Positions 16,975 to 24,479 of a DNA stretch of 44,071 nucleotides are shown piece by piece. This stretch comes from Methylobacteriaceae bacterium (GTDB lineage: Bacteria; Pseudomonadota; Alphaproteobacteria; Rhizobiales; Beijerinckiaceae). Position 1 is the first letter of the stretch. Each line of letters begins with the position of its first letter. The notes under the pieces are model-generated. The model was given only the letters and a program-made list of their open reading frames with translations, searched no databases and had not been told where the DNA came from. The position numbers were made by a program, and so were the translations under genes. The stretch covers positions 1 to 44,071 of the forward strand of contig JAEULW010000047.1 in NCBI GenBank assembly GCA_016793505.1, written 5' to 3'.

Positions 16975-16999
16975 CGCCGCCCGCCGCATGCGGGCGGCG
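16975..16999 (+). other. Intercistronic GC-rich hairpin
   Basis: Perfect 10-bp stem (arms 16975-16984 and 16990-16999) with a 5-nt loop CGCAT, between the aldehyde dehydrogenase and ThDP enzyme genes. There is no U-tract, so an mRNA processing or stability element, or a partial attenuator, is more likely than a terminator. The core CCGCCCGC/GCGGGCGG recurs at 40547-40574 and 40643-40671. Confidence 0.5.
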
Positions 17000-17034
17000 C
17001 GCCCTGCCGCACAAGCGTCGCCGTGGAGGAAACG

Positions 17035-18795
17035 ATGAAAGACCTGATCTCGAACCAGCTCGTCAAATATCTCGAGCGCCGCGGCGTACAGCATATGTTC
17101 GGCCTGTGCGGGCACACCAATATCGCCGTGCTGTCGGCGCTCGCCAACAGCCCGATCCAGTTCGTGGTGGTGCGCCACGAACAGATCGCCTCGCACGCCG
17201 CCGACGCCTATGCGCGCGTCACCGGCCGGGCGAGCGTGCTGCTGTCGCATCTCGGTCCCGGCCTCACCAACGCCTCGACCGGCGTCGCCAACGCCGCGCT
17301 CGACTGCATTCCGATGGTCGTCATCGCCGGCGACATTCCGAGCTACTACTACGGCAAGCATCCGCATCAGGAAGTGAACCTGCACGCCGACGGCGCCCAG
17401 TTCGAGATCTACCGCCCCTTCGTCAAGCGCGCCTGGCGTGTCGACACGCCGGAGCTGCTGCCAGAGATTGTCGAGAAGGCCTTCACGCTGGCCGAGAGCG
17501 GCCAGCCCGGACCGGTGCTCGTCAACGTGCCGATGGATTTCTTCTCGCGCGAGATCGACGTCGCGCTGTGGGATCGTCTGCGTCACAACACCAAGCGGCT
17601 CGTCGCGCCCTCGCTCGACGAGGAGACGGCCGAGCGCATCGTTCGCGCTCTCGGCGAGGCGCAGAAACCGCTGATCTACGCCGGCGGCGGCGTCATCCTC
17701 GCCAAGGCGGCGGACGAGTTGCGCGCCTTCGTCGATCACATGGGCATTCCCGTCGCCCACTCGCTGATGGGCAAGGGCGCGCTGCCCGACGATCATCCCC
17801 TCACGCTCGGCATGACCGGCTTCTGGGGCGCCAAATTCGTCAACGACAAATGCCTGTCGGCCGACTGGCTGCTCGGCCTCGGCACGCGCTTCAAGGAGGC
17901 GGACTGTTCCTCCTGGTATCGCGACTACACCTTCAACATTCCGCCGACGAAGCTCATCCACATCGACATCGAGCCGCAGGAGATCGGCCGCAACTTCCCC
18001 ACCGAGATCGGCGCCGTCGCCGATCTGAAGCAGGCGCTGAAGACGCTGCTGCGCGTGGCCAGGCGCCTCTATCCGAAGGGCCGGCAGGACGCCGCGCTCG
18101 CCGCGGAGATCGCCGCCTGGCGCAGAGAGTTCGTCGCCTCGAACGCGAAGATGGCGACGAGCGAGGCCTTCCCGATGATGCCCGAACGCATCCTCGCCGA
18201 CGTGCGCGCCGCCATGCCGGCCGACGCCATCCTGACCACCGATGTCGGCTGGAACAAGAACGGCGTCGGCCAGCAGTTCCCGATCCTGACGCCGGGCTCG
18301 GTGCTCACTCCCGGCGGCTTCGCCACCATGGGCTTCGGCCCGCCGGCCGCGCTCGGCGCCAAGCTCGCCGCGCCCGATCGCGTCGTCATCTCGATGGTCG
18401 GCGACGGCGGCTTCGGCCAGAATCCGGCCGTGCTGGCGACGGCCCGCGAAATGAACATCGCGGCGATCTGGGTGGTGATGAACAACAACGCCTTCGGCAC
18501 CATCGCCGGCCTGCAGAAGGCCCATTACGGGTTGACGCTCGGCACGGTGTTCCCGAAGGATCAGGGCGAGCAGCTGCCGAACTATGCGGCCATCGCCGAG
18601 GCCTATGGCGTCAGGGGCGTGCGCGTGCGCAGCGCCGCCGAATTCCGCCCCGCGCTCGAGGCGGCGATCGCCTCGAAGCAGCCCTGCGTGATCGACGTCG
18701 CGATGATCAACAATCCGACGCCGACCTCCGGACACTGGAACATTCTCGACATCTACTCGCCCGGCAAGCACGTCTCGCACGTCGCGACCGACTGA
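17035..18795 (+). CDS. Thiamine diphosphate-dependent enzyme (acetolactate synthase/decarboxylase superfamily)
   Basis: A 586-residue protein with the three-domain layout of the ALS/POX superfamily. The N-terminal Pyr domain carries the cofactor-activating Glu49 ([17 protein letters not shown]); the central domain is at about 190-330; the C-terminal PP domain has the ThDP/Mg motif GDG at 456-458 through NN at 483-484. These enzymes cleave or join carbon next to a carbonyl; relatives include acetolactate synthase, sulfoacetaldehyde acetyltransferase, 2-oxoacid decarboxylases and the inositol-pathway ring hydrolase IolD. No small regulatory subunit gene accompanies it, arguing against biosynthetic ALS. 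Next to an acylating aldehyde dehydrogenase, a role producing an aldehyde or acyl unit is plausible. GGAGGAAACG precedes the ATG. Confidence 0.88.
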   Translation: MKDLISNQLVKYLERRGVQHMFGLCGHTNIAVLSALANSPIQFVVVRHEQIASHAADAYARVTGRASVLLSHLGPGLTNASTGVANAALDCIPMVVIAGDIPSYYYGKHPHQEVNLHADGAQFEIYRPFVKRAWRVDTPELLPEIVEKAFTLAESGQPGPVLVNVPMDFFSREIDVALWDRLRHNTKRLVAPSLDEETAERIVRALGEAQKPLIYAGGGVILAKAADELRAFVDHMGIPVAHSLMGKGALPDDHPLTLGMTGFWGAKFVNDKCLSADWLLGLGTRFKEADCSSWYRDYTFNIPPTKLIHIDIEPQEIGRNFPTEIGAVADLKQALKTLLRVARRLYPKGRQDAALAAEIAAWRREFVASNAKMATSEAFPMMPERILADVRAAMPADAILTTDVGWNKNGVGQQFPILTPGSVLTPGGFATMGFGPPAALGAKLAAPDRVVISMVGDGGFGQNPAVLATAREMNIAAIWVVMNNNAFGTIAGLQKAHYGLTLGTVFPKDQGEQLPNYAAIAEAYGVRGVRVRSAAEFRPALEAAIASKQPCVIDVAMINNPTPTSGHWNILDIYSPGKHVSHVATD

Positions 18796-18798
18796 TCC

Positions 18799-18824
18799 GC
18801 GGCGGGGTTTCGCCGCCCCGCCGC
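18799..18824 (+). terminator. Hairpin after the ThDP enzyme gene, weak terminator or processing site
   Basis: Perfect 9-bp inverted repeat (18799-18807 and 18816-18824) with an 8-nt loop, starting 3 bp after the stop. It lacks a U-run, and the aroQ-like gene follows 43 bp later. Partial termination or mRNA end protection is more likely than full termination. Confidence 0.35.
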
Positions 18825-18866
18825 CGCGCGCTAGTCTGCGTCCGTCGTTTCAACAGGAAGCCGCAC

Positions 18867-19313
18867 ATGTCCCGCCTCGTCTTTGTCCTCAACGGACCCA
18901 ACCTCAATCTTCTCGGCAAGCGTCAGCCGCACATCTACGGCCACGAGACGATGGAGGATGTCGAGGCGATGTGCCGCAAGACCTGCGAGGCCCATCGCCT
19001 CGAGCTGCGCTATCACCAGTCGAATCGCGAATATGAATTGATCGACTGGATTCACGAGGCGAGGGAGAAGGCCTTCGGCATCGTCATCAATCCGGGCGCT
19101 TTCACCCACACCTCGGTGGCGATCCTCGACGCGCTGAACGCCTTCGATGGAACCGTCATCGAGTGCCACATCTCGCAGGTCCACAAGCGCGAGGCGTTCC
19201 GCCATCACTCCTACGTGTCGATGCGCGCCGACGCGGTGCTCGCCGGCTTCGGCACGCAGGGCTATACGCTCGCCATCCAGCGTCTCGCCCATCTCGCCGA
19301 TACGAAGAAGTGA
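18867..19313 (+). CDS. aroQ: Type II 3-dehydroquinate dehydratase
   Basis: A 148-residue type II dehydroquinase: [17 protein letters not shown] with catalytic Arg19 and Tyr24, Asn75 in [10 protein letters not shown], His81, His101 in [17 protein letters not shown], and Arg112. It reversibly dehydrates 3-dehydroquinate to 3-dehydroshikimate by anti (syn-opposed) chemistry through an enolate, as a dodecamer. All catalytic positions are retained; Phe replaces the commoner Tyr in NPGAYTH and Lys the Thr in LLGTR. Its place in a catabolic operon suggests a quinate-type catabolic copy, not the housekeeping gene usually found beside accB in alphaproteobacteria. AGGAAG precedes the ATG. Confidence 0.9.
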   Translation: MSRLVFVLNGPNLNLLGKRQPHIYGHETMEDVEAMCRKTCEAHRLELRYHQSNREYELIDWIHEAREKAFGIVINPGAFTHTSVAILDALNAFDGTVIECHISQVHKREAFRHHSYVSMRADAVLAGFGTQGYTLAIQRLAHLADTKK

Positions 19314-19320
19314 CGTGACG

Positions 19321-20361
19321 ATGGCGGCGCCGGTCTCGATCGCGGTGATCGGCGCCGGCGCCATCGGGCGCCGCCATGCCGCCCATATCCGCGCCGAACC
19401 GGCTGCGCGCCTGCATGCGGTGGTCGATCCGGCCGAGGCCGGCCGCGCCTTCGCCGACGAGATCGGCGCGGCCTGGTTCGCCTCATTCCAGGCGATGCTG
19501 GCGGCGGGCCGACCCGATGCGGTGATCGTCGCGACACCCAACCGCCTGCATGTCGAACACGGTCTGGCGGCGATCGCGGCGGGCCTGCCGACGCTGGTCG
19601 AAAAGCCGATCGCCGACGATCTGGCCGGCGCCGCGCGCCTCGTCGCCGCCGCCGACGCGGCCGGCGTCGCGCTGCTCGTCGGCCACCATCGCCGCCACAA
19701 TCCGCTCGTCGAACGCGCCCGCGCGACAATCGAATCCGGACGTCTCGGCGCCATCGTCGCGGTCCAGGCCTTCGTCTGGCTGATGAAGCCGGATGACTAT
19801 TTCGACGTCGCCTGGCGTCGCGAGCCCGGCGCCGGACCGGTGCTGCTCAATCTCATCCATGATGTCGATCTCCTGCGCCATCTGTGCGGCGACATCGTCG
19901 AGGTCATGGCTTTCGCCTCCAACGCCGCGCGCGGCCATGCGGTCGAGGATACGGCGGTGGCGATCCTGCGCTTCTCCAGTGGCGCGCTCGGCGCTGTCAA
20001 CGTCTCGGACGCCGTGGTCGCGCCGTGGAACTGGGAGCAGACTGCGGCGGAAAATCCGGCCTATCCCGCCAGTGGCGAAATCTGCTGCCTGATCGCCGGC
20101 GCAAAGGGCTCTCTATCGATCCCGCGGCTCGACCTGTGGTCGAACGAGGGGACGCGGGGCTGGTTCGAGCCCTTGCGCGTCGAGCGCATCGTCGCCGCGG
20201 CCGAGGACCCGCTCGCCCGTCAGATCCGCCATTTCTGCGCCGTTGCGCGCGGCGAGGCCGCCCCGCTCGTCTCCGGCCGCGAGGGCATGAAGACGCTCGC
20301 GGTCATCGAGGCCATCAGAGGCGCCGCCGCGAGCGGCCGTTCCGTGAAAGTTGCGACATGA
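19321..20361 (+). CDS. Gfo/Idh/MocA family oxidoreductase
   Basis: A 346-residue protein with an N-terminal Rossmann fold (IAVIGAGAIGRRHAAH, residues 6-21), the EKP motif (VEKPIADD, about 96-103) in which the Lys is catalytic, and a C-terminal alpha/beta domain with NLIHDVDLLRHL (about 179-190), whose HDxD pattern supplies the catalytic His/Asp. It probably oxidises a hydroxyl on a cyclitol, sugar or sugar acid with NAD(P), as IolG and relatives do. ATG 19321 is used; a GTG six bases upstream is also in frame. It begins 7 bp after aroQ and overlaps the shikimate-dehydrogenase-like gene by 4 bp, so all three are co-translated. Confidence 0.9.
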   Translation: MAAPVSIAVIGAGAIGRRHAAHIRAEPAARLHAVVDPAEAGRAFADEIGAAWFASFQAMLAAGRPDAVIVATPNRLHVEHGLAAIAAGLPTLVEKPIADDLAGAARLVAAADAAGVALLVGHHRRHNPLVERARATIESGRLGAIVAVQAFVWLMKPDDYFDVAWRREPGAGPVLLNLIHDVDLLRHLCGDIVEVMAFASNAARGHAVEDTAVAILRFSSGALGAVNVSDAVVAPWNWEQTAAENPAYPASGEICCLIAGAKGSLSIPRLDLWSNEGTRGWFEPLRVERIVAAAEDPLARQIRHFCAVARGEAAPLVSGREGMKTLAVIEAIRGAAASGRSVKVAT

Positions 20362-21194
20362 ACATTTCCGGCCACACCGCGCTCATTCCGCACATCGGCT
20401 ACCCGACCGGCAGCTTCAAGGCGCCGATGATCTACAATCCCTGGTTCGAGGCGCATGGCGTCGACGCCGTCGTCGTGCCGATGGGCGTGCCGGCCGAAGC
20501 CGGGGCGATCGCGCTGCCGGTGATCTTCGCCTTCACCAACTTTCACGGCGCGCTGATCACCATGCCGCACAAGGTGAGCGTGGTGTCGATGCTCGACGAG
20601 GTGAGCAAGGCGGTGCAGGTCGCCGGCGCCTGCAACGCCGTGCGACGCATGCCGGACGGACGGCTCGTCGGCGATCAGTTCGACGGCGCCGGCTTCGTGC
20701 GCGGCGTCCTGCGCAAGGGACAGAGAGTCGAGGGCGCGCGCGCTCTGGTTTGCGGAACCGGCGGCGTCGGCTCGGCGATCGCCGCCTCGCTCGCCGGCGC
20801 CGGCGTCGGCGCGCTGGCGCTGTACGATGTCGACTCCGTCTCGATGGACCGGCTCGCCCGCCGCCTCGCCGACGTCTATCCGCGGATCGCCGTGACCACC
20901 GGCTCGAACGATCCGCAAGGTTTCGACATCGTCGTCAATGCGACGCCGCTCGGCATGAAGCCGGGCGACCCGCTGCCGCTCGACGTGACGCGGCTTGCGC
21001 CCGAGACCTTCGTCGGCGAGGTGGTGATGAAGCAGGAGACGACGCCCTTTCTCGCAGCAGCCCGGGCGCGCGGCTGCCGCACGCAGATCGGCGTCGACAT
21101 GCTGTTCGAGATGATCCCGGCCTATCTCGATTTCTTCGGCTTCGGCGAGGCGACGGCGGAGGAATTGCGCGCGCTCGCGCGGGTGAGCTACTGA
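20358..21194 (+). CDS. Shikimate dehydrogenase-like protein with altered substrate pocket
   Basis: A 278-residue AroE-family protein. The catalytic Lys72 in ITMPHK, Asn93 in ACNAV and Asp109 in FDGAGF are kept, and the dinucleotide loop GTGGVGSA is at 133-140. The N-terminal motif that normally reads S-x-S-P to hold the shikimate carboxylate here reads F20-K21-A22-P23, so both serines are lost and a lysine is added. The C-terminal Gln of the usual GMLxxQ segment is also changed (VDMLFEMI). It should be a dehydrogenase of a related polyol acid, not a standard AroE. It starts inside the end of the Gfo/Idh gene (ATGA) and is the last enzyme gene before the transporter. Confidence 0.85.
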   Translation: MNISGHTALIPHIGYPTGSFKAPMIYNPWFEAHGVDAVVVPMGVPAEAGAIALPVIFAFTNFHGALITMPHKVSVVSMLDEVSKAVQVAGACNAVRRMPDGRLVGDQFDGAGFVRGVLRKGQRVEGARALVCGTGGVGSAIAASLAGAGVGALALYDVDSVSMDRLARRLADVYPRIAVTTGSNDPQGFDIVVNATPLGMKPGDPLPLDVTRLAPETFVGEVVMKQETTPFLAAARARGCRTQIGVDMLFEMIPAYLDFFGFGEATAEELRALARVSY

Positions 21195-21210
21195 CGGCGA
21201 AGCGCGGCGG

Positions 21211-21226
21211 AAATTAACATGATGTT
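21211..21226. promoter_or_regulatory. Shared operator, copy 2, before tctC
   Basis: Base-for-base identical to the 16-mer at 13674-13689, including the AACATGATGTT palindrome (21216-21226). It lies 16 bp after the stop of the shikimate-dehydrogenase-like gene and 115 bp before the tctC ATG. It implies a separate, co-regulated transporter promoter. Confidence 0.65.
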
Positions 21227-21230
21227 GCGT

Positions 21231-21268
21231 AGCAGGCCCATTTTGTGGTTTGCGGTTAAGGGCCTGCT
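21231..21268 (+). other. Inverted repeat AGCAGGCCC...GGGCCTGCT upstream of tctC
   Basis: Perfect 9-bp arms at 21231-21239 and 21260-21268 around a 20-nt T/G-rich spacer (TTTTGTGGTTTGCGGTTAA). It could be an end-of-operon stem-loop for the upstream enzyme genes or a second protein-binding site. The position just after the shared operator makes it part of the tctC control region. Confidence 0.4.
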
Positions 21269-21340
21269 CTGACACTGTGCGGGCGTGGAAATCCAAGTCG
21301 CGGAACGGCGCCGAGGGGCGCCGCCGGGGAGGACAAACCG

Positions 21341-22333
21341 ATGAAAAAAGCCTGGCTTGGCGCCGTCCTGGCGCTGGGAGTGATGACCGGCGCCGCCTCG
21401 GCGCAGTATCCCAACAAGGAAATCCAGGGGATCATCCAGTGGGGCGCCGGCGGCTCGACCGACGTCGTCAGCCGCTCGATCACTCCGCATGCCGAAGCGG
21501 TTCTGGGCGGCAAGGTCGTGCTGCAGAACGTCACCGGCGGCGTCGGCGCGATCGGCCTCAACAAGGCCGCTGACGCGGCGGGGGACGGCTACACGCTGCT
21601 CTACGGCGCCGAGAACCCGCTGCTCTACAAGGTGATGGGCCTCGGCCAGAAGGACTATTCGGACTTCGTGCCGGTCAACGTCATCGCCCGCGGCACGGCC
21701 ATCCTCGTCGCCCGCAACGATGCGCCCTTCAACACCTTCCCGGAGATGCTGGCCTATATCAAGGCCAATCCGCGCGCCGTGAAGTTCGGCTCGACCGGCC
21801 CCGGCGGTCTGCCCTCGGTCATCACCGCGATGATCAACTCCAAGACGCCGATCCAGGTCACCGCCGTTCCCTATGACGGCGATGGTCCGGCGCTCACCGC
21901 GCTGCAGGGCGGGGCGATCGACGTCATGCCGGCCGTCGTCGGCGCGGCGATCGAGAACATCCGCGCCGGCCGCATCAAGGCGTTGACGATCATGGACACG
22001 GCCGCCCATCCGGCGCTGCCCAACATCAAGCCGATCACCGACACGCATCCCGAGTTCAAGCAGTACCTGCCCTGGGGTCCGTTCTTCGGCGTCTTCGTCA
22101 AGAAGGGAACGCCCGACGACGTCGTCAAGAAGCTCGTCGACTCCTTCGCCGCCGGGGCCAAGAACGCAGACTTCCTGAAGATGATGGAAGGCCGCGCCTT
22201 CACCATGCTCAACCTGTCGGGCAAGGATGCGGACGCCTTCCTCGGCAAGTGGCAGTCGACGACGGCCTGGCTGCTGCAGGACGCCGGCATGGCCAAGAAC
22301 GCGCCGGACAAGCTCGGCATTCCCAAGCCCTGA
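21341..22333 (+). CDS. tctC: Tripartite tricarboxylate transporter, periplasmic substrate-binding protein (TctC/BugE family)
   Basis: A 330-residue protein with an N-terminal signal peptide (KKAW, hydrophobic core, ASA-Q cleavage around residue 22) and the Bug/TctC fold: IIQWGAGGSTDVVSR (about 32-46), GGVGAIGLNKAA, FGSTGPGGLPS and GGAIDVMPA. Family members bind carboxylates such as citrate, tartrate, aromatic acids and amides in a deep Venus flytrap. It delivers substrate to the TctAB membrane complex encoded downstream. It has its own control region with the LysR-type operator. GGGGAGG lies before the ATG. The substrate is presumably the carbocyclic or sugar acid handled by the upstream enzymes. 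Confidence 0.93.
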   Translation: MKKAWLGAVLALGVMTGAASAQYPNKEIQGIIQWGAGGSTDVVSRSITPHAEAVLGGKVVLQNVTGGVGAIGLNKAADAAGDGYTLLYGAENPLLYKVMGLGQKDYSDFVPVNVIARGTAILVARNDAPFNTFPEMLAYIKANPRAVKFGSTGPGGLPSVITAMINSKTPIQVTAVPYDGDGPALTALQGGAIDVMPAVVGAAIENIRAGRIKALTIMDTAAHPALPNIKPITDTHPEFKQYLPWGPFFGVFVKKGTPDDVVKKLVDSFAAGAKNADFLKMMEGRAFTMLNLSGKDADAFLGKWQSTTAWLLQDAGMAKNAPDKLGIPKP

Positions 22334-22340
22334 TCGCGGC

Positions 22341-22370
22341 CGGCCGCCGTGTCGCGCGACGCGGCGGCCG
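22341..22370 (+). other. Intercistronic hairpin between tctC and tctB
   Basis: Stem of 13 base pairs (22341-22353 with 22358-22370, one G-U pair) closed by a GCGC loop, 7 bp after the tctC stop. There is no U-tract. Such hairpins commonly stabilise the upstream mRNA so that the binding protein is made in excess over the membrane subunits. Confidence 0.6.
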
Positions 22371-22445
22371 CCTTCGCAGTTCGCTCGTGACGATTTCAGC
22401 GTCGACCGCGCCACAAGACGCGGCCGCGCCCGGGGGAAGACGACC

Positions 22446-22958
22446 ATGCGTGAAGGACACATCAGGCGGCCGGGCGAGGCGGTGTTCTCGATCCTGATGG
22501 CCGCGTTCAGCCTCTTCCTGCTCTGGAAGGCTATCGAGATCGACGGTTTTTCCGCACTGAGTTCCTCCGGCGCGCTGCCGATGGGCGCGGCCGCCACCAT
22601 GGTGGTCAGCGCCGTCCTGATCGCCATGAAGACGCTGAAGAGCGAACCGGACAAGACCGAGACCTTTGCGGTCAACATCCTGCCGCGCGACGTCTGGACC
22701 GGCGTCGCGCTCATCATCGCCTATGCGGTGCTGCTGGTGCCGCTCGGCTTCCTGCCGACTTCGTTCCTGTTTCTCTTTGTGATGACCAAGGCGCTGTCCG
22801 GCCGCTCCTGGTTCTTCTGCCTGTGGACGTCGGCCGTCACGCTCGTCTCGATCTATCTTGTCTTCCGCGTCGTCTTTGCCGTGCTGATGCCGGAAGGCAT
22901 CGTGCCCGAGGGCCAGATCCTCGCCTGGTTCGGCAAGCTCCTCTCGGGAGGAAAGTGA
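22446..22958 (+). CDS. tctB: Tripartite tricarboxylate transporter small membrane subunit (TctB family)
   Basis: A 170-residue membrane protein with four predicted transmembrane segments (about 13-27, 42-60, 83-107 with LIIAYAVLLVPLGFLPTSFL, and 122-145), the usual layout of the poorly conserved TctB subunit. It partners TctA in the proton- or sodium-driven permease. It sits between tctC and tctA, with one base between its stop and the tctA start. The identification rests on size, topology and gene position. Confidence 0.9.
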   Translation: MREGHIRRPGEAVFSILMAAFSLFLLWKAIEIDGFSALSSSGALPMGAAATMVVSAVLIAMKTLKSEPDKTETFAVNILPRDVWTGVALIIAYAVLLVPLGFLPTSFLFLFVMTKALSGRSWFFCLWTSAVTLVSIYLVFRVVFAVLMPEGIVPEGQILAWFGKLLSGGK

Positions 22959-22959
22959 C

Positions 22960-24453
22960 ATGGCCGGCTTCTCCTCCTTCTTCACCCCCTTCATCGATCC
23001 GAAGCTCCTCTTCCTGATCGCCACGGGCACGTGGGCGGGCATCTACATCGGCGCCATTCCCGGCCTGTCGGTGACGATGGCGGTGTCGATCCTCATCTCC
23101 TTCACCTTTTCCTGGGACGTGCTGCCCGCCCTCGCGCTGATGGCCGGCATCTACATGGGCGGCGTCTATGGCGGCTCGCGCACCGCGATCCTGCTCAACA
23201 TTCCCGGCGCGCCGGCGGCCATCGCCACCTCGCTGGACGGCTATCCGCTGGCGCAGAAAGGCCAGGCGGGCGAGGCGATCGGCATCACCACCACCGTCTC
23301 CTTCTTCGGCGGCATGCTCGGCATTCTCGTGCTCGCCACGGCCGCGCCGATCGTCTCCGAATTCGCCGTGCGCGTGCAGCCGCGCGATTACATGATGCTG
23401 GCGATCCTCGGCCTCCTGCTGGTCGGCTCGCTGTCGGGCGAGAGCCTGATCAAGGGCGTCTTCGCCGGCGCCTTCGGCCTGCTGATCGGCACGGTCGGCA
23501 TGGACCCGCTCACCGTCGCCGACCGGTTCACCTTCGGCTTCGACGCGCTGCGCGGCGGCATCTCCTTCGTCGCAGTGATGATCGGCATGTTCGGCATCTC
23601 CGAGGCGCTGGTGCAGCTGCACGACGTGCACAAGGAGGCCGTGCGCCAGAACATCAGCAAGATCGTCCCGTCCTGGGCGACGATCCTCAAGCACATGCCG
23701 CTGTCGCTGCGCTGCTCGACCATCGGCGTCATCATCGGCGCGCTGCCCGGCACCGGCGGCGACATCGCCGCGCTGATGGCCTATGACCACGCCAAGCGCA
23801 CCGTGAAGAATCCCGAGGTGCCGTTCGGCCAGGGCGCGATCGAGGGCCTCGTCGCCCCCGAGACCGCCAACAACGCGGCGGTCGGCGGCGCCTACATCCC
23901 GATGATGACGCTCGGCATTCCCGGCGACTCCGTCACCGCGATCATGATCGGCGCGCTGTTCATCCACGGCCTCAATCCCGGCCCGATGCTGATGATCGAT
24001 AAGCCGGACATGTTCTGGTACATCGTCGGCTCGCTGACGCTCGGCACGATCTTCATGCTGATCTTCGGCCTCACCGGCATCCGCTTCTTCGTGAAAGTGG
24101 TGGAGATGCCGCGCACCGTGCTGCTGCCGATGATCATCCTGCTGTCGATCGTCGGCGCCTATGCGGTCAACAATTCTCTGACCGACGTCTACTGGACGCT
24201 CGCCTTCGGCGTGCTCGGCTACTTCATGAAGTGTTACGGCTATCAGCTGGGCCCGGTGATCCTCGGCGTCATCCTGTCGCGTCTGCTCGACGACAACTGG
24301 CGGCGCGCCATCATCTCCGATCAGGAGAGCCTGTGGCTCTTGCTGAAAGGCACGCTGATGAGTCCGCTGTCGATCGTGCTGTTCGGCTCGATCATCTTCC
24401 TCCTGGTGTCGAAGACGGCGCTGTGGAAGCGGCTTTTCACACGCGCCGCGTGA
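22960..24453 (+). CDS. tctA: Tripartite tricarboxylate transporter large permease subunit (TctA family)
   Basis: A 497-residue, about 12-helix permease. Diagnostic segments are IYIGAIPGLSVTMAVSIL (about 25-42), GGVYGGSRTAILLNIPGAP, the second GALPGTGGDIAALMAYDHAKR, and APETANNAAVGGAYIPMMTLGIPGD. The two repeated G-x-x-PG motifs form the substrate path of this secondary transporter. It imports the ligand presented by TctC. It is tightly linked to tctB (1 bp gap) and followed after 26 bp by an acyl-CoA dehydrogenase gene on the same strand. Confidence 0.97.
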   Translation: MAGFSSFFTPFIDPKLLFLIATGTWAGIYIGAIPGLSVTMAVSILISFTFSWDVLPALALMAGIYMGGVYGGSRTAILLNIPGAPAAIATSLDGYPLAQKGQAGEAIGITTTVSFFGGMLGILVLATAAPIVSEFAVRVQPRDYMMLAILGLLLVGSLSGESLIKGVFAGAFGLLIGTVGMDPLTVADRFTFGFDALRGGISFVAVMIGMFGISEALVQLHDVHKEAVRQNISKIVPSWATILKHMPLSLRCSTIGVIIGALPGTGGDIAALMAYDHAKRTVKNPEVPFGQGAIEGLVAPETANNAAVGGAYIPMMTLGIPGDSVTAIMIGALFIHGLNPGPMLMIDKPDMFWYIVGSLTLGTIFMLIFGLTGIRFFVKVVEMPRTVLLPMIILLSIVGAYAVNNSLTDVYWTLAFGVLGYFMKCYGYQLGPVILGVILSRLLDDNWRRAIISDQESLWLLLKGTLMSPLSIVLFGSIIFLLVSKTALWKRLFTRAA

Positions 24454-24479
24454 ACCGCCGCTGGCGCAAGGAGACGACC

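Noticed and set aside
16810..18780. 656-codon minus-strand open frame opposite the ThDP enzyme and aldehyde dehydrogenase genes
   Set aside because: No recognisable domain, and the opposite strand carries well-conserved enzymes. Similar long shadows occur opposite most genes here.
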